Shown here: piece after piece, positions 1-8,324 of the stretch
How positions within the stretch are numbered: position 1 is the first letter of the stretch
Layout: every line of letters begins with the position of its first letter
Origin: Oscillospiraceae bacterium
GTDB taxonomy: Bacteria; Bacillota; Clostridia; Oscillospirales; Ruminococcaceae
Assembly (NCBI GenBank): GCA_022800935.1
Contig: JAAWRH010000003.1
Coordinates: 62,001 to 126,000, forward strand
Direction: 5' to 3'
DNA length: 64,000 nucleotides
Translations under genes and position numbers: made by a program
Notes under the pieces: generated by a model
The model's database searches: none
Seen by the model: the letters and a program-made list of their open reading frames with translations, nothing else
Told to the model about the DNA's origin: nothing

Positions 1-205
1 TGACCACAATGCCGCCGCTGAGCTTATCTCCCAAAATTCCGGCGGCAACCTTTGCCATCTGCCACGCAGCCTTTCCCGCCGCCACCAGCACCAGCTTCCC
101 GCCGGTGAAGTCAGCGTTCTCCAGCGCCCGCGCGACGGCGGCGTCAGGGAGCGCCGATTGAATGGCCTTCTGCCAGATCGTTTTTGCGTCGTTATATAAC
201 TGCAA
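1..205 (-). CDS. Glycerate 2-kinase family protein (N-terminal part, cut by window edge)
   Basis: Only the first 68 or so codons are in the window. The translation contains LVLVAAGKAAWQMAK followed by GGIVV, the N-terminal signature of the glycerate kinase type 2 (MOFRL/DUF4147, TtuD-like) family, which phosphorylates D-glycerate to 2-phosphoglycerate. The only plausible start is a TTG (203-205), with an AGGAGGT site about seven bases upstream and no ATG in frame nearby. It lies downstream of a GntP-type permease and a CdaR-type regulator on the same strand, which supports a role in glycerate or sugar-acid catabolism. The catalytic C-terminus is not visible. Confidence 0.8.
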   Translation of the reverse strand, partial: MQLYNDAKTIWQKAIQSALPDAAVARALENADFTGGKLVLVAAGKAAWQMAKVAAGILGDKLSGGIVV

Positions 206-335
206 ACGAAAGACCTCCTTTTTTCTTGGTAATAGGGGAAAAGCGGGGCAGGACCTCCAAACCTTTCAGGAGGGCCCGCTCCGCCCACAAACTATCTTGT
301 ATCAAATCTGCGTCAATATGTTCTGAAGCAGCGAA

Positions 336-1688
336 TCAGTGAACGATGAGATAGGTGATGAACACGCCTATCATGGAGGCAATGCCGATAATCAGTGTGC
401 CGAGGGTTTGGGTTTTATAGCCCTGTTCCGGGGTCATTTCGCCAAAGTTGGTGACAACCCAGAAGTAGGAGTCGTTGGCGTGGGAAACGGTCATAGCGCC
501 TGCGCCGATGGCGATAACGGTCAGCACCGCCAGAATGGGGGTAGTCAGACCCATTACGCCCATGAGAGGGGCCATGATGCCCGCTGTGGTAGTAATGGCC
601 ACGGTAGAGGAGCCCTGGGCGGATTTGAGGATTGCCGCCAGAATGAAGGGGAAGAAGATGCCGATGGCGGAGAGAGCTCCCGCGTGCTCGGTGATGTAGT
701 TGACCATATCGGAAGAGGAGATGACCTTGCCCAGAACGCCGCCCGCCGCTGTGACAAACAGGATCGGGCCCACGGTTTTCAGGGTGTCGTTGGTCAGCTC
801 GTAGAACTTGTTCATCATCTTCTGCTGTGCCAGAAGGATAACGCCCAGGATAACGCCCACGGTCAGGGCGATGATGGGGGTGCCCAGGAAGGAGATGATG
901 GAGACGGACGCGCCGGCCATACTGACGGCGGAGGCAATGGCCATGAGGATAATCGGGACAACGATGGGGGCGAAAGCCATAAAGCCGTTGGGAAGCTTGC
1001 CAAAGCTCTTTACCAGCTCCTCGTAGCTCTTGACGGTGTCGTCATTGCTGTCCGCCTCGTCGGCCGCCTTGACCTTTTTGCCGATGTACTTGGCAAAGAA
1101 AAAGCCGGCTATCAGGGGAGGAATAGAAAGCAGGGTGCCAATACCCATCAAAAGGAGGAGATGCTCGCCGATGCCCAAGGTGTTGGCCGCCGCAATGGGG
1201 CCGGGGGTCGGCGGGATAAAGCAGTGGGCGATGTAAAGGCCCATGGAAAGGGCCACGGTGCAGGCCACGGAGGATTTCCCGGTGCGCTTGACCAGGGACT
1301 TCCGAATGGGGTTGAGTACAACAAAGCCGCTGTCGCAGAAGACAGGGATGGATACAATCCAGCCCATGATAAGCATGGCGAGCTCAGGGTTTTTCTTGCC
1401 AACCAGTTTGACCACGCAGTCGGACATCTTAAGGGCCGCGCCGGTTACTTCCAGCAGGATACCCACCAGGGCGCCCAGGATGATTACGATGCCGATGCTG
1501 GTGAAGGTGCCGGAAAAGCCCGCGCCGATAACGCCGGGGATGTCAGCCAAGGCAATGTCGGACACCAGGGCCAGCAGAAGGGAAACGCCCATAATGGAAA
1601 GAAACGGGTGGATTTTCAGCTTGGAAATCGCCAGGATCATCAGCACAACTGCCACAACGAACGCAATGATCAACGGAACGCCTGTCAT
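336..1688 (-). CDS. GntP-family gluconate/glycerate:H+ symporter
   Basis: A 450-residue polytopic membrane protein, the usual length for the GntP family, with about 12 hydrophobic segments throughout. Family signatures are visible: SAQGSSTVAITTTAGI around residue 355 and SHANDSYFWVVTNFGEM around residue 405. GntP proteins import gluconate, glycerate or related sugar acids with protons. The ATG at 1688 follows GAGGAGGTATCC. The neighbouring glycerate kinase and sugar-diacid regulator suggest that the substrate is D-glycerate or an aldarate-derived acid. The exact substrate cannot be read from sequence. A promoter and an inverted repeat lie upstream (1709-1791). Confidence 0.92.
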   Translation of the reverse strand: MTGVPLIIAFVVAVVLMILAISKLKIHPFLSIMGVSLLLALVSDIALADIPGVIGAGFSGTFTSIGIVIILGALVGILLEVTGAALKMSDCVVKLVGKKNPELAMLIMGWIVSIPVFCDSGFVVLNPIRKSLVKRTGKSSVACTVALSMGLYIAHCFIPPTPGPIAAANTLGIGEHLLLLMGIGTLLSIPPLIAGFFFAKYIGKKVKAADEADSNDDTVKSYEELVKSFGKLPNGFMAFAPIVVPIILMAIASAVSMAGASVSIISFLGTPIIALTVGVILGVILLAQQKMMNKFYELTNDTLKTVGPILFVTAAGGVLGKVISSSDMVNYITEHAGALSAIGIFFPFILAAILKSAQGSSTVAITTTAGIMAPLMGVMGLTTPILAVLTVIAIGAGAMTVSHANDSYFWVVTNFGEMTPEQGYKTQTLGTLIIGIASMIGVFITYLIVH

Positions 1689-1708
1689 ATGGATACCTCC
1701 TCAAATTT

Positions 1709-1730
1709 ATTTGCAGAACAATCTGCAAAT
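1709..1730. promoter_or_regulatory. Operator-like inverted repeat in the GntP leader
   Basis: ATTTGCAG, a 6-base spacer, then CTGCAAAT form a perfect 8+8 inverted repeat between the promoter and the ribosome binding site of the permease gene. A second weaker pair, TTGCAC/GTGCAA, lies next to it (about 1729-1758). Such a position fits a repressor or activator site. The neighbouring CdaR-type protein is an obvious candidate, but this is inference. Confidence 0.45.
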
Positions 1731-1762
1731 TGCACTAAATACATTATGCATTGTGCAAACTT

Positions 1763-1791
1763 ATTATATACTATTACTAATACGTTGTATA
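1763..1791 (-). promoter_or_regulatory. Probable sigma-A promoter of the permease gene
   Basis: On the minus strand, TATACA (1791-1786) and TATAAT (1768-1763) are separated by 17 bases in a very AT-rich stretch upstream of the GntP gene. The -35 box matches only 4 of 6 positions. Confidence 0.45.
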
Positions 1792-1869
1792 TATCCCAAA
1801 GAACAATAATATGATGTAATTTTTGTTTCGCAGGACAAATAAAGGGGGGGGATTTTACCTAATTACAAC

Positions 1870-3009
1870 TCATTTTTTCGACGGAAGGCCTTGTAATTCT
1901 TTATAAAAAACACTGACCATCTGGAAGAGTCCCGCACAGCGGATGCTGCGGGGGTCGTAGCCGGTGTGTTCGGCAATGCGCCTGAGCCGGTACTGCAGGG
2001 TATTCCTGTGAATAAAAAGCTTCTGGGAGGCCATGGCAAGGGAACCCTCACAGCCGTAAAACACATCCAGAAGGCGTACCGCCTCCGCCAGCTCCTCCCC
2101 GGAAATGGACCCCATGATTCTGGAGATATATCCCCGCTTAGCGGACGCGCTCAGTTCGCCGGTGAACAGCTCGACGCTCAGGCTGTCGTAGGTGCGCACC
2201 GGCTCCTCCGGTCCGGCGGCGCAGGCGTTCAGGGCGCTTAGGGCCTTCCGGTAGCTTTGTCCGATGGCGCGGTAGTCAGAGGGTTGGTCAATGCCGATGA
2301 CGGCCTTGAGACCAAAGCGGTTCAAAAGCTGTCCAGCCAGTTCCCAAGCGGCGGCCCTCATCTTTTCGTCAGACCGGCCAGAGACCATGCAGACCAGATT
2401 TCCGCCATACTTCAGGGAAAGGCTGCTGTGGTCCAGCTTGGTGAGAAACTGCCTGATATACTCCTCTGCCTGTTCGGTGCGCTGGTCCCTGTCATCCTGG
2501 CCGGTGCGCACCACAAAGACCCGCCGGGGCAGAGTAATGTCGATGTGGAGGGTGAGGCCCTCGCTGATAAAAACCTCGTCAATTTCCTGGGGCTGCGCCT
2601 CCAGCCACTCGGTCAGGAAGCGGTTGCGGACAGCCTCCCCCAGGCGGCGCTGAGTGGAGCGGTAAGCGGCATCCAACAGCAGCTCGGTGATACGCTTGAT
2701 GGCGCAGGCGCTATCCTTTACATGATTATACTCGCCGGTGATGCCCAGTATACCCACAATCTTATTCTGGAACACCAGGGGATAGTTTACCCCCTGGAGC
2801 GCGCCAGAGTATTCCCCATCAAAATGGACGATCAGCTCCTCAAGTTGCTGGTCCATCAGGTATTTTGCCCCTGCGTGCATACAGCCGATCCGTTTGGGAT
2901 CGCTGGAGGCAATAATGACCCCGTTGGTGTCTATCAGGTTGATTCTGGATGGGATGACAGCGTCCAGGTCGCTGATAATCTGCTCCGCCACCGTTTTGGA
3001 AAGAGGCAT
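1870..3009 (-). CDS. CdaR-family sugar diacid/glycerate-responsive transcriptional regulator
   Basis: A 379-residue regulator. Residues 5-135 match the sugar-diacid recognition domain (SRINLIDTNGVIIASSDPKRIG, reading into HFDGEYSGALQGVNYPLVF). A central GGDEF-like region follows, and a C-terminal PucR/CdaR helix-turn-helix ends the protein (LAMASQKLFIHRNTLQYRL near residue 330). CdaR proteins sense glycerate, glucarate or galactarate and activate the transport and catabolic genes. The permease and glycerate kinase immediately downstream fit that role. The ATG at 3009 has a GGGGGA site upstream. It has its own promoter (3069-3097). Confidence 0.9.
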   Translation of the reverse strand: MPLSKTVAEQIISDLDAVIPSRINLIDTNGVIIASSDPKRIGCMHAGAKYLMDQQLEELIVHFDGEYSGALQGVNYPLVFQNKIVGILGITGEYNHVKDSACAIKRITELLLDAAYRSTQRRLGEAVRNRFLTEWLEAQPQEIDEVFISEGLTLHIDITLPRRVFVVRTGQDDRDQRTEQAEEYIRQFLTKLDHSSLSLKYGGNLVCMVSGRSDEKMRAAAWELAGQLLNRFGLKAVIGIDQPSDYRAIGQSYRKALSALNACAAGPEEPVRTYDSLSVELFTGELSASAKRGYISRIMGSISGEELAEAVRLLDVFYGCEGSLAMASQKLFIHRNTLQYRLRRIAEHTGYDPRSIRCAGLFQMVSVFYKELQGLPSKK

Positions 3010-3068
3010 GAAAATTCCCCCATAACATGATGGATACTAAATAAATTCCGTTTGAATTCTTAAAGACA

Positions 3069-3097
3069 ATTATATCGCATCTTCCCCTTAAAATCAA
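3069..3097 (-). promoter_or_regulatory. Sigma-A promoter of the CdaR-type gene
   Basis: TTGATT (3097-3092) and TATAAT (3074-3069) on the minus strand are exactly 17 bases apart, about 60 bases upstream of the start codon. This is a good match to the vegetative consensus. Confidence 0.65.
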
Positions 3098-3363
3098 CAT
3101 ATCATGATACTCAATACACGATTTTTGGGTATAACCATATAAATTTGATTGAAAGACATATTAGTGAAAAAAGCGGTGATTCACTATATTCATAGGAATT
3201 AGTATAAGCAACAAAAAGGAGCTATAAAAAAGGGACCCCAAAAAGCAATAGCAGCAATCTCAAAAAGGAGAGCGTTGCCTTTGTTTTTATCCCTAAAATT
3301 GTCCTCTCGTACATATTAACGCCTTTACAATATCTGCTATTTTAAGACGGCCCCTAGCTGTCT
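3098..3363. other. Intergenic region without a recognisable gene
   Basis: AT-rich sequence between the CdaR gene promoter and the 3' end of the next minus-strand gene. AAGGAG-like stretches occur twice, but only very short reading frames follow them (about 14 codons from a TTG near 3276). I see no credible gene or structured RNA here. Confidence 0.4.
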
Positions 3364-3714
3364 TTATCCGCGGCTTTTCACAAGCAACGTAACGAATTCA
3401 TAGATGTTTTCTGTCAGCAAAGCAAGGAGCAGGAAAAAGAAGCTGCCGCCCACTCCATGGAGGCCCCAGATCATCAGAACAGCGGAAACCGCTGTATACG
3501 CCCCGTAAAGCAGCAGATTCTGCGGGGTGCGGCTGCGATCCGTCAAATGGGGGCGGGTGATAAGGATCAGCGTGCATATCACAGTGACCAAAATGCTCGT
3601 TCTCACGACAAGGGACGCGTTGAAGGTCTTTTCGGCAGACTGGGCTACCATTGGCGGTATCCACGCGGCCACAAGGTAGACAATGTACAGGCCGAGGCTT
3701 ACAAGCTTTTTCAT
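3364..3714 (-). CDS. Small membrane protein of unknown function
   Basis: A 116-residue protein with about four hydrophobic segments (roughly residues 4-22, 38-55, 65-82 and 88-108) and a short basic C-terminus (VKSRG). No family is recognised. The ATG at 3714 has a strong AAGGAGG site, and the gene starts 21 bases after the LiaF-like gene ends. The two are therefore probably co-transcribed and may act together at the membrane. Confidence 0.7.
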   Translation of the reverse strand: MKKLVSLGLYIVYLVAAWIPPMVAQSAEKTFNASLVVRTSILVTVICTLILITRPHLTDRSRTPQNLLLYGAYTAVSAVLMIWGLHGVGGSFFFLLLALLTENIYEFVTLLVKSRG

Positions 3715-3735
3715 CGGATGCCCTCCTTGAAACGT

Positions 3736-4893
3736 CTACAGAATCTGACAATCCCCGAACAGAGAGATGCACTGGATGGTAATCAGCGGCATAGCGCTGC
3801 TGTTTACTAGGCGGCGTCTATCCTTGCAGTCCCCGAACAGGTTCAGGTGATATACCCTGATGTTGGACACATAGGGCACCTCCACCCTGGAGCTGCCGAA
3901 CAGAGAGACAAGGGAAATTTCAATGGGCCTGCTGTAGTCCGCGTCCCGCAGAGTCAGCTTGGCATCCCCAAAAACGGATATAACCCTTCCCCCGATCAAA
4001 TTCTGATGGCTGCTGGAGGCCTTGCGGTTGTTGAAAAAGGCGATAATCTCCGGGAAGGAACCGGCCGCCGTCAGCTTGCCCTCCCGCTTCCACACATTGG
4101 CCGTTCCCGACTGCTTCTGAGTTGTAACAGAGGCATGGGGCTGAGCGGTCTGAGGAGCCTTGGGGGGCTGGGGCACATTGGCCCCCTGGGAAATCCGGCG
4201 GTCCTTGGGGTTGCGGTAGGTTTTGCTGGGGTCCCATCCCTTTTGGGGCTTGGCCCATGGGGAGGGCTCCCGCGCCGTTCCGCCGGTCTGGGCGGGGCGG
4301 CTGTATTTGTTTTCCGTCTGCTTTGCTGCGGCTTCCCCCTCCTTAAAGGAGCGGTTCCAGGGCTGTGAAGCCTGTGGCTGAGGGGATGAAGGGGCCTGAG
4401 GCGGCGAGGCCGGAGATTTGGGGGGCTGGACGGGAGCGCCGGCCGGCTTGGGCTGACTGGAAGAGACGTTTTCCGGGGCGAAGACCTTGGATTTGTCCTC
4501 CAGCTCCTTTTTCTTTTTGTTTTCCAGCCTGGGGGCATTTCTTTGACGGTTGGCAATCTTGGCGGTAATCTCCACCGCCGCGCCGCTTGCCACAGTGGCG
4601 AACAGGGTGGGAACGGCGGCATCCAGCACACCCATTCCAAGCATGCCACGGGTGTTGGCAAACAGCAGCAGACCGGCGGACAGCAGAGCCAGGGCCGGGC
4701 GGGAGTACCCGTCCAGGGCGAACATAGTCAGGGAGGGCAGAATCAGCAGAAGAGTCCACCATCCATTGGCATACAGGGAGCCAAGGAGGGGAATTGACCA
4801 CCAGCCCAGAAGGTTGACCCCCACAAATCCCCCAGCCAGCAGGATGCAGGCCAGGATACACAGCGTTATCAGCAGCTTACGGCGATTAAACAT
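3736..4893 (-). CDS. LiaF-like membrane protein with proline-rich linker
   Basis: A 385-residue protein with three parts. Residues 5-110 form several membrane segments resembling LiaF/LiaI-type N-termini. Residues 120-290 are low-complexity, rich in Pro, Gln, Ser and Ala and probably disordered. The last 90 residues contain FGDAKLTLRDADY, VSLFGSSRVEVP and LNLFGDCKDRR, which resemble the repeated SLFGD strands of LiaF-type C-terminal domains (cell-wall antibiotic response). LiaF inhibits the LiaRS envelope-stress system, but no liaRS is nearby, so the function here is uncertain. I chose the ATG at 4893 because AAAGGAGG lies upstream; an in-frame extension upstream lacks a ribosome site. Confidence 0.65.
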   Translation of the reverse strand: MFNRRKLLITLCILACILLAGGFVGVNLLGWWSIPLLGSLYANGWWTLLLILPSLTMFALDGYSRPALALLSAGLLLFANTRGMLGMGVLDAAVPTLFATVASGAAVEITAKIANRQRNAPRLENKKKKELEDKSKVFAPENVSSSQPKPAGAPVQPPKSPASPPQAPSSPQPQASQPWNRSFKEGEAAAKQTENKYSRPAQTGGTAREPSPWAKPQKGWDPSKTYRNPKDRRISQGANVPQPPKAPQTAQPHASVTTQKQSGTANVWKREGKLTAAGSFPEIIAFFNNRKASSSHQNLIGGRVISVFGDAKLTLRDADYSRPIEISLVSLFGSSRVEVPYVSNIRVYHLNLFGDCKDRRRLVNSSAMPLITIQCISLFGDCQIL

Positions 4894-4940
4894 TGTCTTT
4901 GATTGCCTCCTTTCAAGGCAAAAAGCTTTTGCAGGAAATG

Positions 4941-6131
4941 TCAAGGAATCATTTCATAGGTAAGGCTCCCCAGGATGGAGATGCCCTCCACAATCTGTTG
5001 ATCCGTAGGAGTGGAAAAGTTCAGGCGGAAGGAGCTGCACGGCTGGCTTTCGTCCGCCAGGAAGGCATTGCCAGGGACCACTGCCACATGGCGGCGCACT
5101 GCCTCCTGGCAGAAGGCCAGCATGTCAACCCCCTGAGGCAGGGTGGCCAGGATGAACAGCCCGCCCTGGGGATGGGTGATCTTCACCGAGGGATGGAATT
5201 TCTTTTCAATCTCTCCAATCATCAGACCGCACTTTTTCTTATAGATTTGCTGGATTTCGGCGATGTGCCCGTCGATGTCATATTGGTCGAGAAACCGCTG
5301 GCAGATCATCTGGGAGAGGATGGCGGTATGTACGTCGGAGCACTGCTTGGCCACGGTGATTTTGGAGATCAGCTCCTTGTGGGCGCAGACATAACCCACC
5401 CGCAGTCCCGGAGCGAGGATTTTGGAAAAGCTGCCGCAGTAGATGACCCGGCCCTCAGTATCCATGGACTTGATGGCGGGGATGTGCTCCCCCTCAAACC
5501 GAAGGTCCCCATAGGGATTGTCCTCCAGGATGATGAAGTTGTGTTTTTTGGCGATTTCCAGCGCGGCCCTCCGCTTCTCCAGGCTCATGGTGGTGCCGGA
5601 TGGATTCTGGAAGTTGGGAATCAGGTACAGCAGCTTGGTCCGGGGGTTCTCCCCGGCAATCCGCTCCAGCGCCTCCAGATTCAGGCCGTCCTCCTCCATG
5701 GGCACGCCCTCCAGCCTGACATTGTAGGAGCGGAAGGCGTTGAGGGAACCGATAAAGCTGGGGTTTTCACAGAGAAGGGTGTCGCCCTCGTTGAGCAGCA
5801 CCTTGGCGGAAAGCTCAATCCCCTGCTGGGCCCCGGAGACGACGATCAGGTCATCATAGGGCTGGCCGACGGCATACCGCCGGGAAAGCCACTGCTTCAG
5901 CGTTTCCCGGAGCCGGGGGTATCCCTCGCTCACCGAATATTGCAGGGCGGAGACGGGTTCTTTGGAGAGGATATCCGCCGTTATCTCCTGTACTTCCCTG
6001 GCGGGGAACGCCTCCGGCGCGGGATTGCCCGCCGCCAGAGAGATCATCCCCGGTTCGGAGGTAAACTTTAATATTTCACGAATGACGGAGGGCTTTAACC
6101 CGTCAATTTTGTCAGAAAAGGAAAAATTCAT
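4941..6131 (-). CDS. PLP-dependent aminotransferase, class I/II (2-aminoadipate/MocR-type fold)
   Basis: A 396-residue fold-type I aminotransferase. Visible signatures are ISLAAGNPAPEAFP near residue 32, SGAQQGIELSAKVL near 105, NPSGTTMSLEKR near 170, and the Schiff-base lysine in YCGSFSKILAPGLRVGYV near 230. The family includes LysN and aromatic/2-aminoadipate aminotransferases. There is no N-terminal GntR DNA-binding domain, so it is an enzyme rather than a MocR regulator. The substrate is undetermined. It is followed after 47 bases by the LiaF-like gene on the same strand. Confidence 0.9.
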   Translation of the reverse strand: MNFSFSDKIDGLKPSVIREILKFTSEPGMISLAAGNPAPEAFPAREVQEITADILSKEPVSALQYSVSEGYPRLRETLKQWLSRRYAVGQPYDDLIVVSGAQQGIELSAKVLLNEGDTLLCENPSFIGSLNAFRSYNVRLEGVPMEEDGLNLEALERIAGENPRTKLLYLIPNFQNPSGTTMSLEKRRAALEIAKKHNFIILEDNPYGDLRFEGEHIPAIKSMDTEGRVIYCGSFSKILAPGLRVGYVCAHKELISKITVAKQCSDVHTAILSQMICQRFLDQYDIDGHIAEIQQIYKKKCGLMIGEIEKKFHPSVKITHPQGGLFILATLPQGVDMLAFCQEAVRRHVAVVPGNAFLADESQPCSSFRLNFSTPTDQQIVEGISILGSLTYEMIP

Positions 6132-6477
6132 AAAAATACACCCGCCTGTTTTCAGTTTTGTGATATTCTTCCGGTATACTATATGATGAAAAGGCTTGGA
6201 ACCTGTAGTTCATCTTATTTTACCACAAGTCAGGGTGGATGAAAAGGGCCAGACAGTTTGAAAATAATTAATTTTTTGATAAATAAAAGTGTTTTTTATC
6301 AGTTGACCCTTGACGCGCCCAATATGTTTCGTTTACCATATAGAAGGGAACCCCTGTAAATTCGCCTGCCCCCTGGCGGAAGATTTTCTGTCCTGCCGGT
6401 TCGGCGTGCACGTTCAGGGACCTCTACAGATATTTTTTGAACCAAAGCCAGAAACCACACAGAAAGCAGGGATTCCT
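6132..6477. promoter_or_regulatory. Divergent intergenic region (aminotransferase / alarmone synthetase)
   Basis: A 346-base gap between divergent genes. A possible promoter for the plus-strand synthetase is TTGACG (6310-6315), 18 bases, then TACCAT (6334-6339). An AT-rich hairpin-like segment sits at about 6278-6300. The open frame continues upstream of 6478, but its translation does not match the family, so I treat that part as non-coding. Confidence 0.4.
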
Positions 6478-7251
6478 ATGAGCGCCTATCTTCCCCCCGA
6501 CGCGTTGGACCGGCCCTTTGACCCGAAGGAGTTTAATCCGGAGGTGCTCCAGGGACAGTACCAGGAAATAACCAATCTTCTGTTGGCCAGCCATTGCGGG
6601 ATCAAGGCGATAAAGACCAAGCTGGAGATACTCAGCGACGAGATGCAGATTCAGGACCAGCGCAACCCCATAGAGTACATCCGCAGCCGAATCAAATCCT
6701 TTGACAGCATTGTGGGAAAGCTGCAGCGAAGGGGCTTTCCGGTAACGGTGGAGTCTGCCCGCAGGGAGCTGTACGACATTGCGGGGGTTCGGGTGGTATG
6801 CGCCTTTGTGGATGACATATACCGGATTGCCAATATGCTTGCCGCCCAAAGCGACGTCAAGCTGCTGCTGGTGAAGGACTATATTCGCAACCCAAAGCCC
6901 AGCGGGTACCGGAGCTACCATATGATTGTGGAGGTGCCGGTCTACTTTTCCAACCACTCGGAGCAGGTGCGGGTGGAGGTGCAGATACGGACCATTGCCA
7001 TGGACTTTTGGGCGACGCTGGAGCACCAGCTCAATTACAAGCGAGGCCTGGATGCGGACGGAGAGATAGCGAGAAAGCTGCGGGCCTGCGCAGACTCTAT
7101 TGCCGGAACGGACCGGGAGATGCAGGTAATACGGGACATGGTGGACAGCCTGGACCCGCCGCAGGAGGGTCTGGACCCTATCAAGATGATGGCAAAGGTA
7201 GCAAATATTGTGGGCACCCCCGCCATTGAACGGGAAAAGGAGGGACGATGA
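6478..7251 (+). CDS. relQ: Small alarmone synthetase, (p)ppGpp synthetase (YjbM/RelQ type)
   Basis: A 257-residue RelA/SpoT-like synthetase without hydrolase, TGS or ACT domains. Family motifs are clear: NPIEYIRSRIKSFDSIVGKL (residues 62-81), DIAGVRVVCAFVDDIYRIA near 102, KPSGYRSYHMIVEVPV near 141, and VEVQIRTIAMDFWATLEHQL near 165. It makes (p)ppGpp from ATP and GTP/GDP as a stress signal. I placed the start at ATG 6478, where GCAGGG precedes and homology begins. The longer frame from 6310 adds 56 residues unlike the family. It is slightly longer than the usual 210-230 residues. Confidence 0.92.
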   Translation: MSAYLPPDALDRPFDPKEFNPEVLQGQYQEITNLLLASHCGIKAIKTKLEILSDEMQIQDQRNPIEYIRSRIKSFDSIVGKLQRRGFPVTVESARRELYDIAGVRVVCAFVDDIYRIANMLAAQSDVKLLLVKDYIRNPKPSGYRSYHMIVEVPVYFSNHSEQVRVEVQIRTIAMDFWATLEHQLNYKRGLDADGEIARKLRACADSIAGTDREMQVIRDMVDSLDPPQEGLDPIKMMAKVANIVGTPAIEREKEGR

Positions 7252-7300
7252 GTCCGCTTCAAAAAATATAAGCGATTGATTGTACAAGGAGGAAACGAGC

Positions 7301-8245
7301 ATGAATCAGACCATCCACAGGTCCCTGTCAGACTGCTTTACCCTGTCCAACGGCGTAAAGATACCCTGTGTGGGGTTCGGAACCTTTAAGACCCCTAACG
7401 GGGAGGTATGCGTCCAGTCGGTCAAGGACGCGATTCGGTGCGGCTACCGCCACATCGACACCGCCTCCGCCTACGGCAACGAGGCAAGCGTGGGAAAGGC
7501 AATCCGCGAATGCGGCGTTCCCAGGGAGGAGCTGTTTATCACCAGCAAGCTGTTCAACCCTGACCAGGGCTATGAATCCACCCTGGAGGCCTTTGATATC
7601 ACCATGAAGCTGCTGGGGCTGGAGTACCTGGACCTGTACCTGATTCACTGGCCCATCCCCCAGGCCTGCCACGCCAACGACTGGAAGGAGCTGAACGCCG
7701 ATACATGGAGGGCCTTTGAGAAACTTTATACAGATGGGCGAATTCGGGCCATCGGCCTGAGCAACTTTATTGAGCACCATATCCAGAATATTCTTGACAA
7801 CTGCGAAATCCCGCCCATGGTGGACCAATTGGAAATCCATCCGGGGTATGATCAGGCGGGGACGGTTGCTTTCTGCCAGGCCCACAACATCCTGCCGGAG
7901 TCCTGGGGCCCCCTTTGTCAGGGCAAGGCCTTCGGGCATCCGGTGCTGGAGGCAATGGCGGAAAAGTACGGGCATTCCGTTTCCCAGATATGCGTCCGCT
8001 GGTGCTTGCAGCAGGGGGTTCTTCCGCTGCCCAAATCGGTACACGCCAACCGTATTGAGCAGAACGCCCAGGTCTTTGATTTCCAAATTGACGGCGAGGA
8101 TATGAAAGCTATCGCCAACATTGAGGGCATCGGGCGCTGCGGGCGGCATCCGGACAGCATTGAGGATATGCTCAACCTCTTCGGGCCCACCCCCTGGCAG
8201 ACCTGGAGGCAGGACCGTCAGGCGCTTTTGAAGACGATATCATAA
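7301..8245 (+). CDS. Aldo/keto reductase (AKR, 2,5-diketogluconate reductase-like)
   Basis: A 314-residue TIM-barrel NADPH-dependent oxidoreductase. The catalytic tetrad is visible: Asp and Tyr in YRHIDTASAYGNEASVG (residues 46-62), Lys in LFITSKLFNPDQG, and His in DLYLIHWPIP. The C-terminus has the cofactor-binding PLPKSVHANRIEQN. The ATG at 7301 follows AAGGAGG by eight bases. It follows the alarmone synthetase by 49 bases. The physiological substrate is unknown. A hairpin at 8254-8285 ends the transcript. Confidence 0.92.
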   Translation: MNQTIHRSLSDCFTLSNGVKIPCVGFGTFKTPNGEVCVQSVKDAIRCGYRHIDTASAYGNEASVGKAIRECGVPREELFITSKLFNPDQGYESTLEAFDITMKLLGLEYLDLYLIHWPIPQACHANDWKELNADTWRAFEKLYTDGRIRAIGLSNFIEHHIQNILDNCEIPPMVDQLEIHPGYDQAGTVAFCQAHNILPESWGPLCQGKAFGHPVLEAMAEKYGHSVSQICVRWCLQQGVLPLPKSVHANRIEQNAQVFDFQIDGEDMKAIANIEGIGRCGRHPDSIEDMLNLFGPTPWQTWRQDRQALLKTIS

Positions 8246-8253
8246 GCTTTACC

Positions 8254-8285
8254 AAAGGAATGGCGGATTTTTTCGCCGTTCCTTT
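8254..8285 (+). terminator. Terminator-like hairpin after the aldo/keto reductase
   Basis: AAAGGAATGGCG pairs with CGCCGTTCCTTT (one G-T pair) around an 8-base T-rich loop. The downstream T-run is weak. Confidence 0.5.
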
Positions 8286-8324
8286 CTCTGCGTTTTATAC
8301 AGAAAGAGGTGCTATAGGCAGAGG

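Noticed and set aside
339..1814. A 491-codon open frame on the plus strand opposite the GntP gene
   Set aside because: It is a shadow frame made by codon bias of the real gene. Its product is rich in Gly, Asp, His and Gln, matches nothing and has no ribosome site.
3276..3320. A 14-codon frame after AAAGGAGAGCG starting with TTG
   Set aside because: Too short, without a link to a downstream gene, and not distinguishable from chance.
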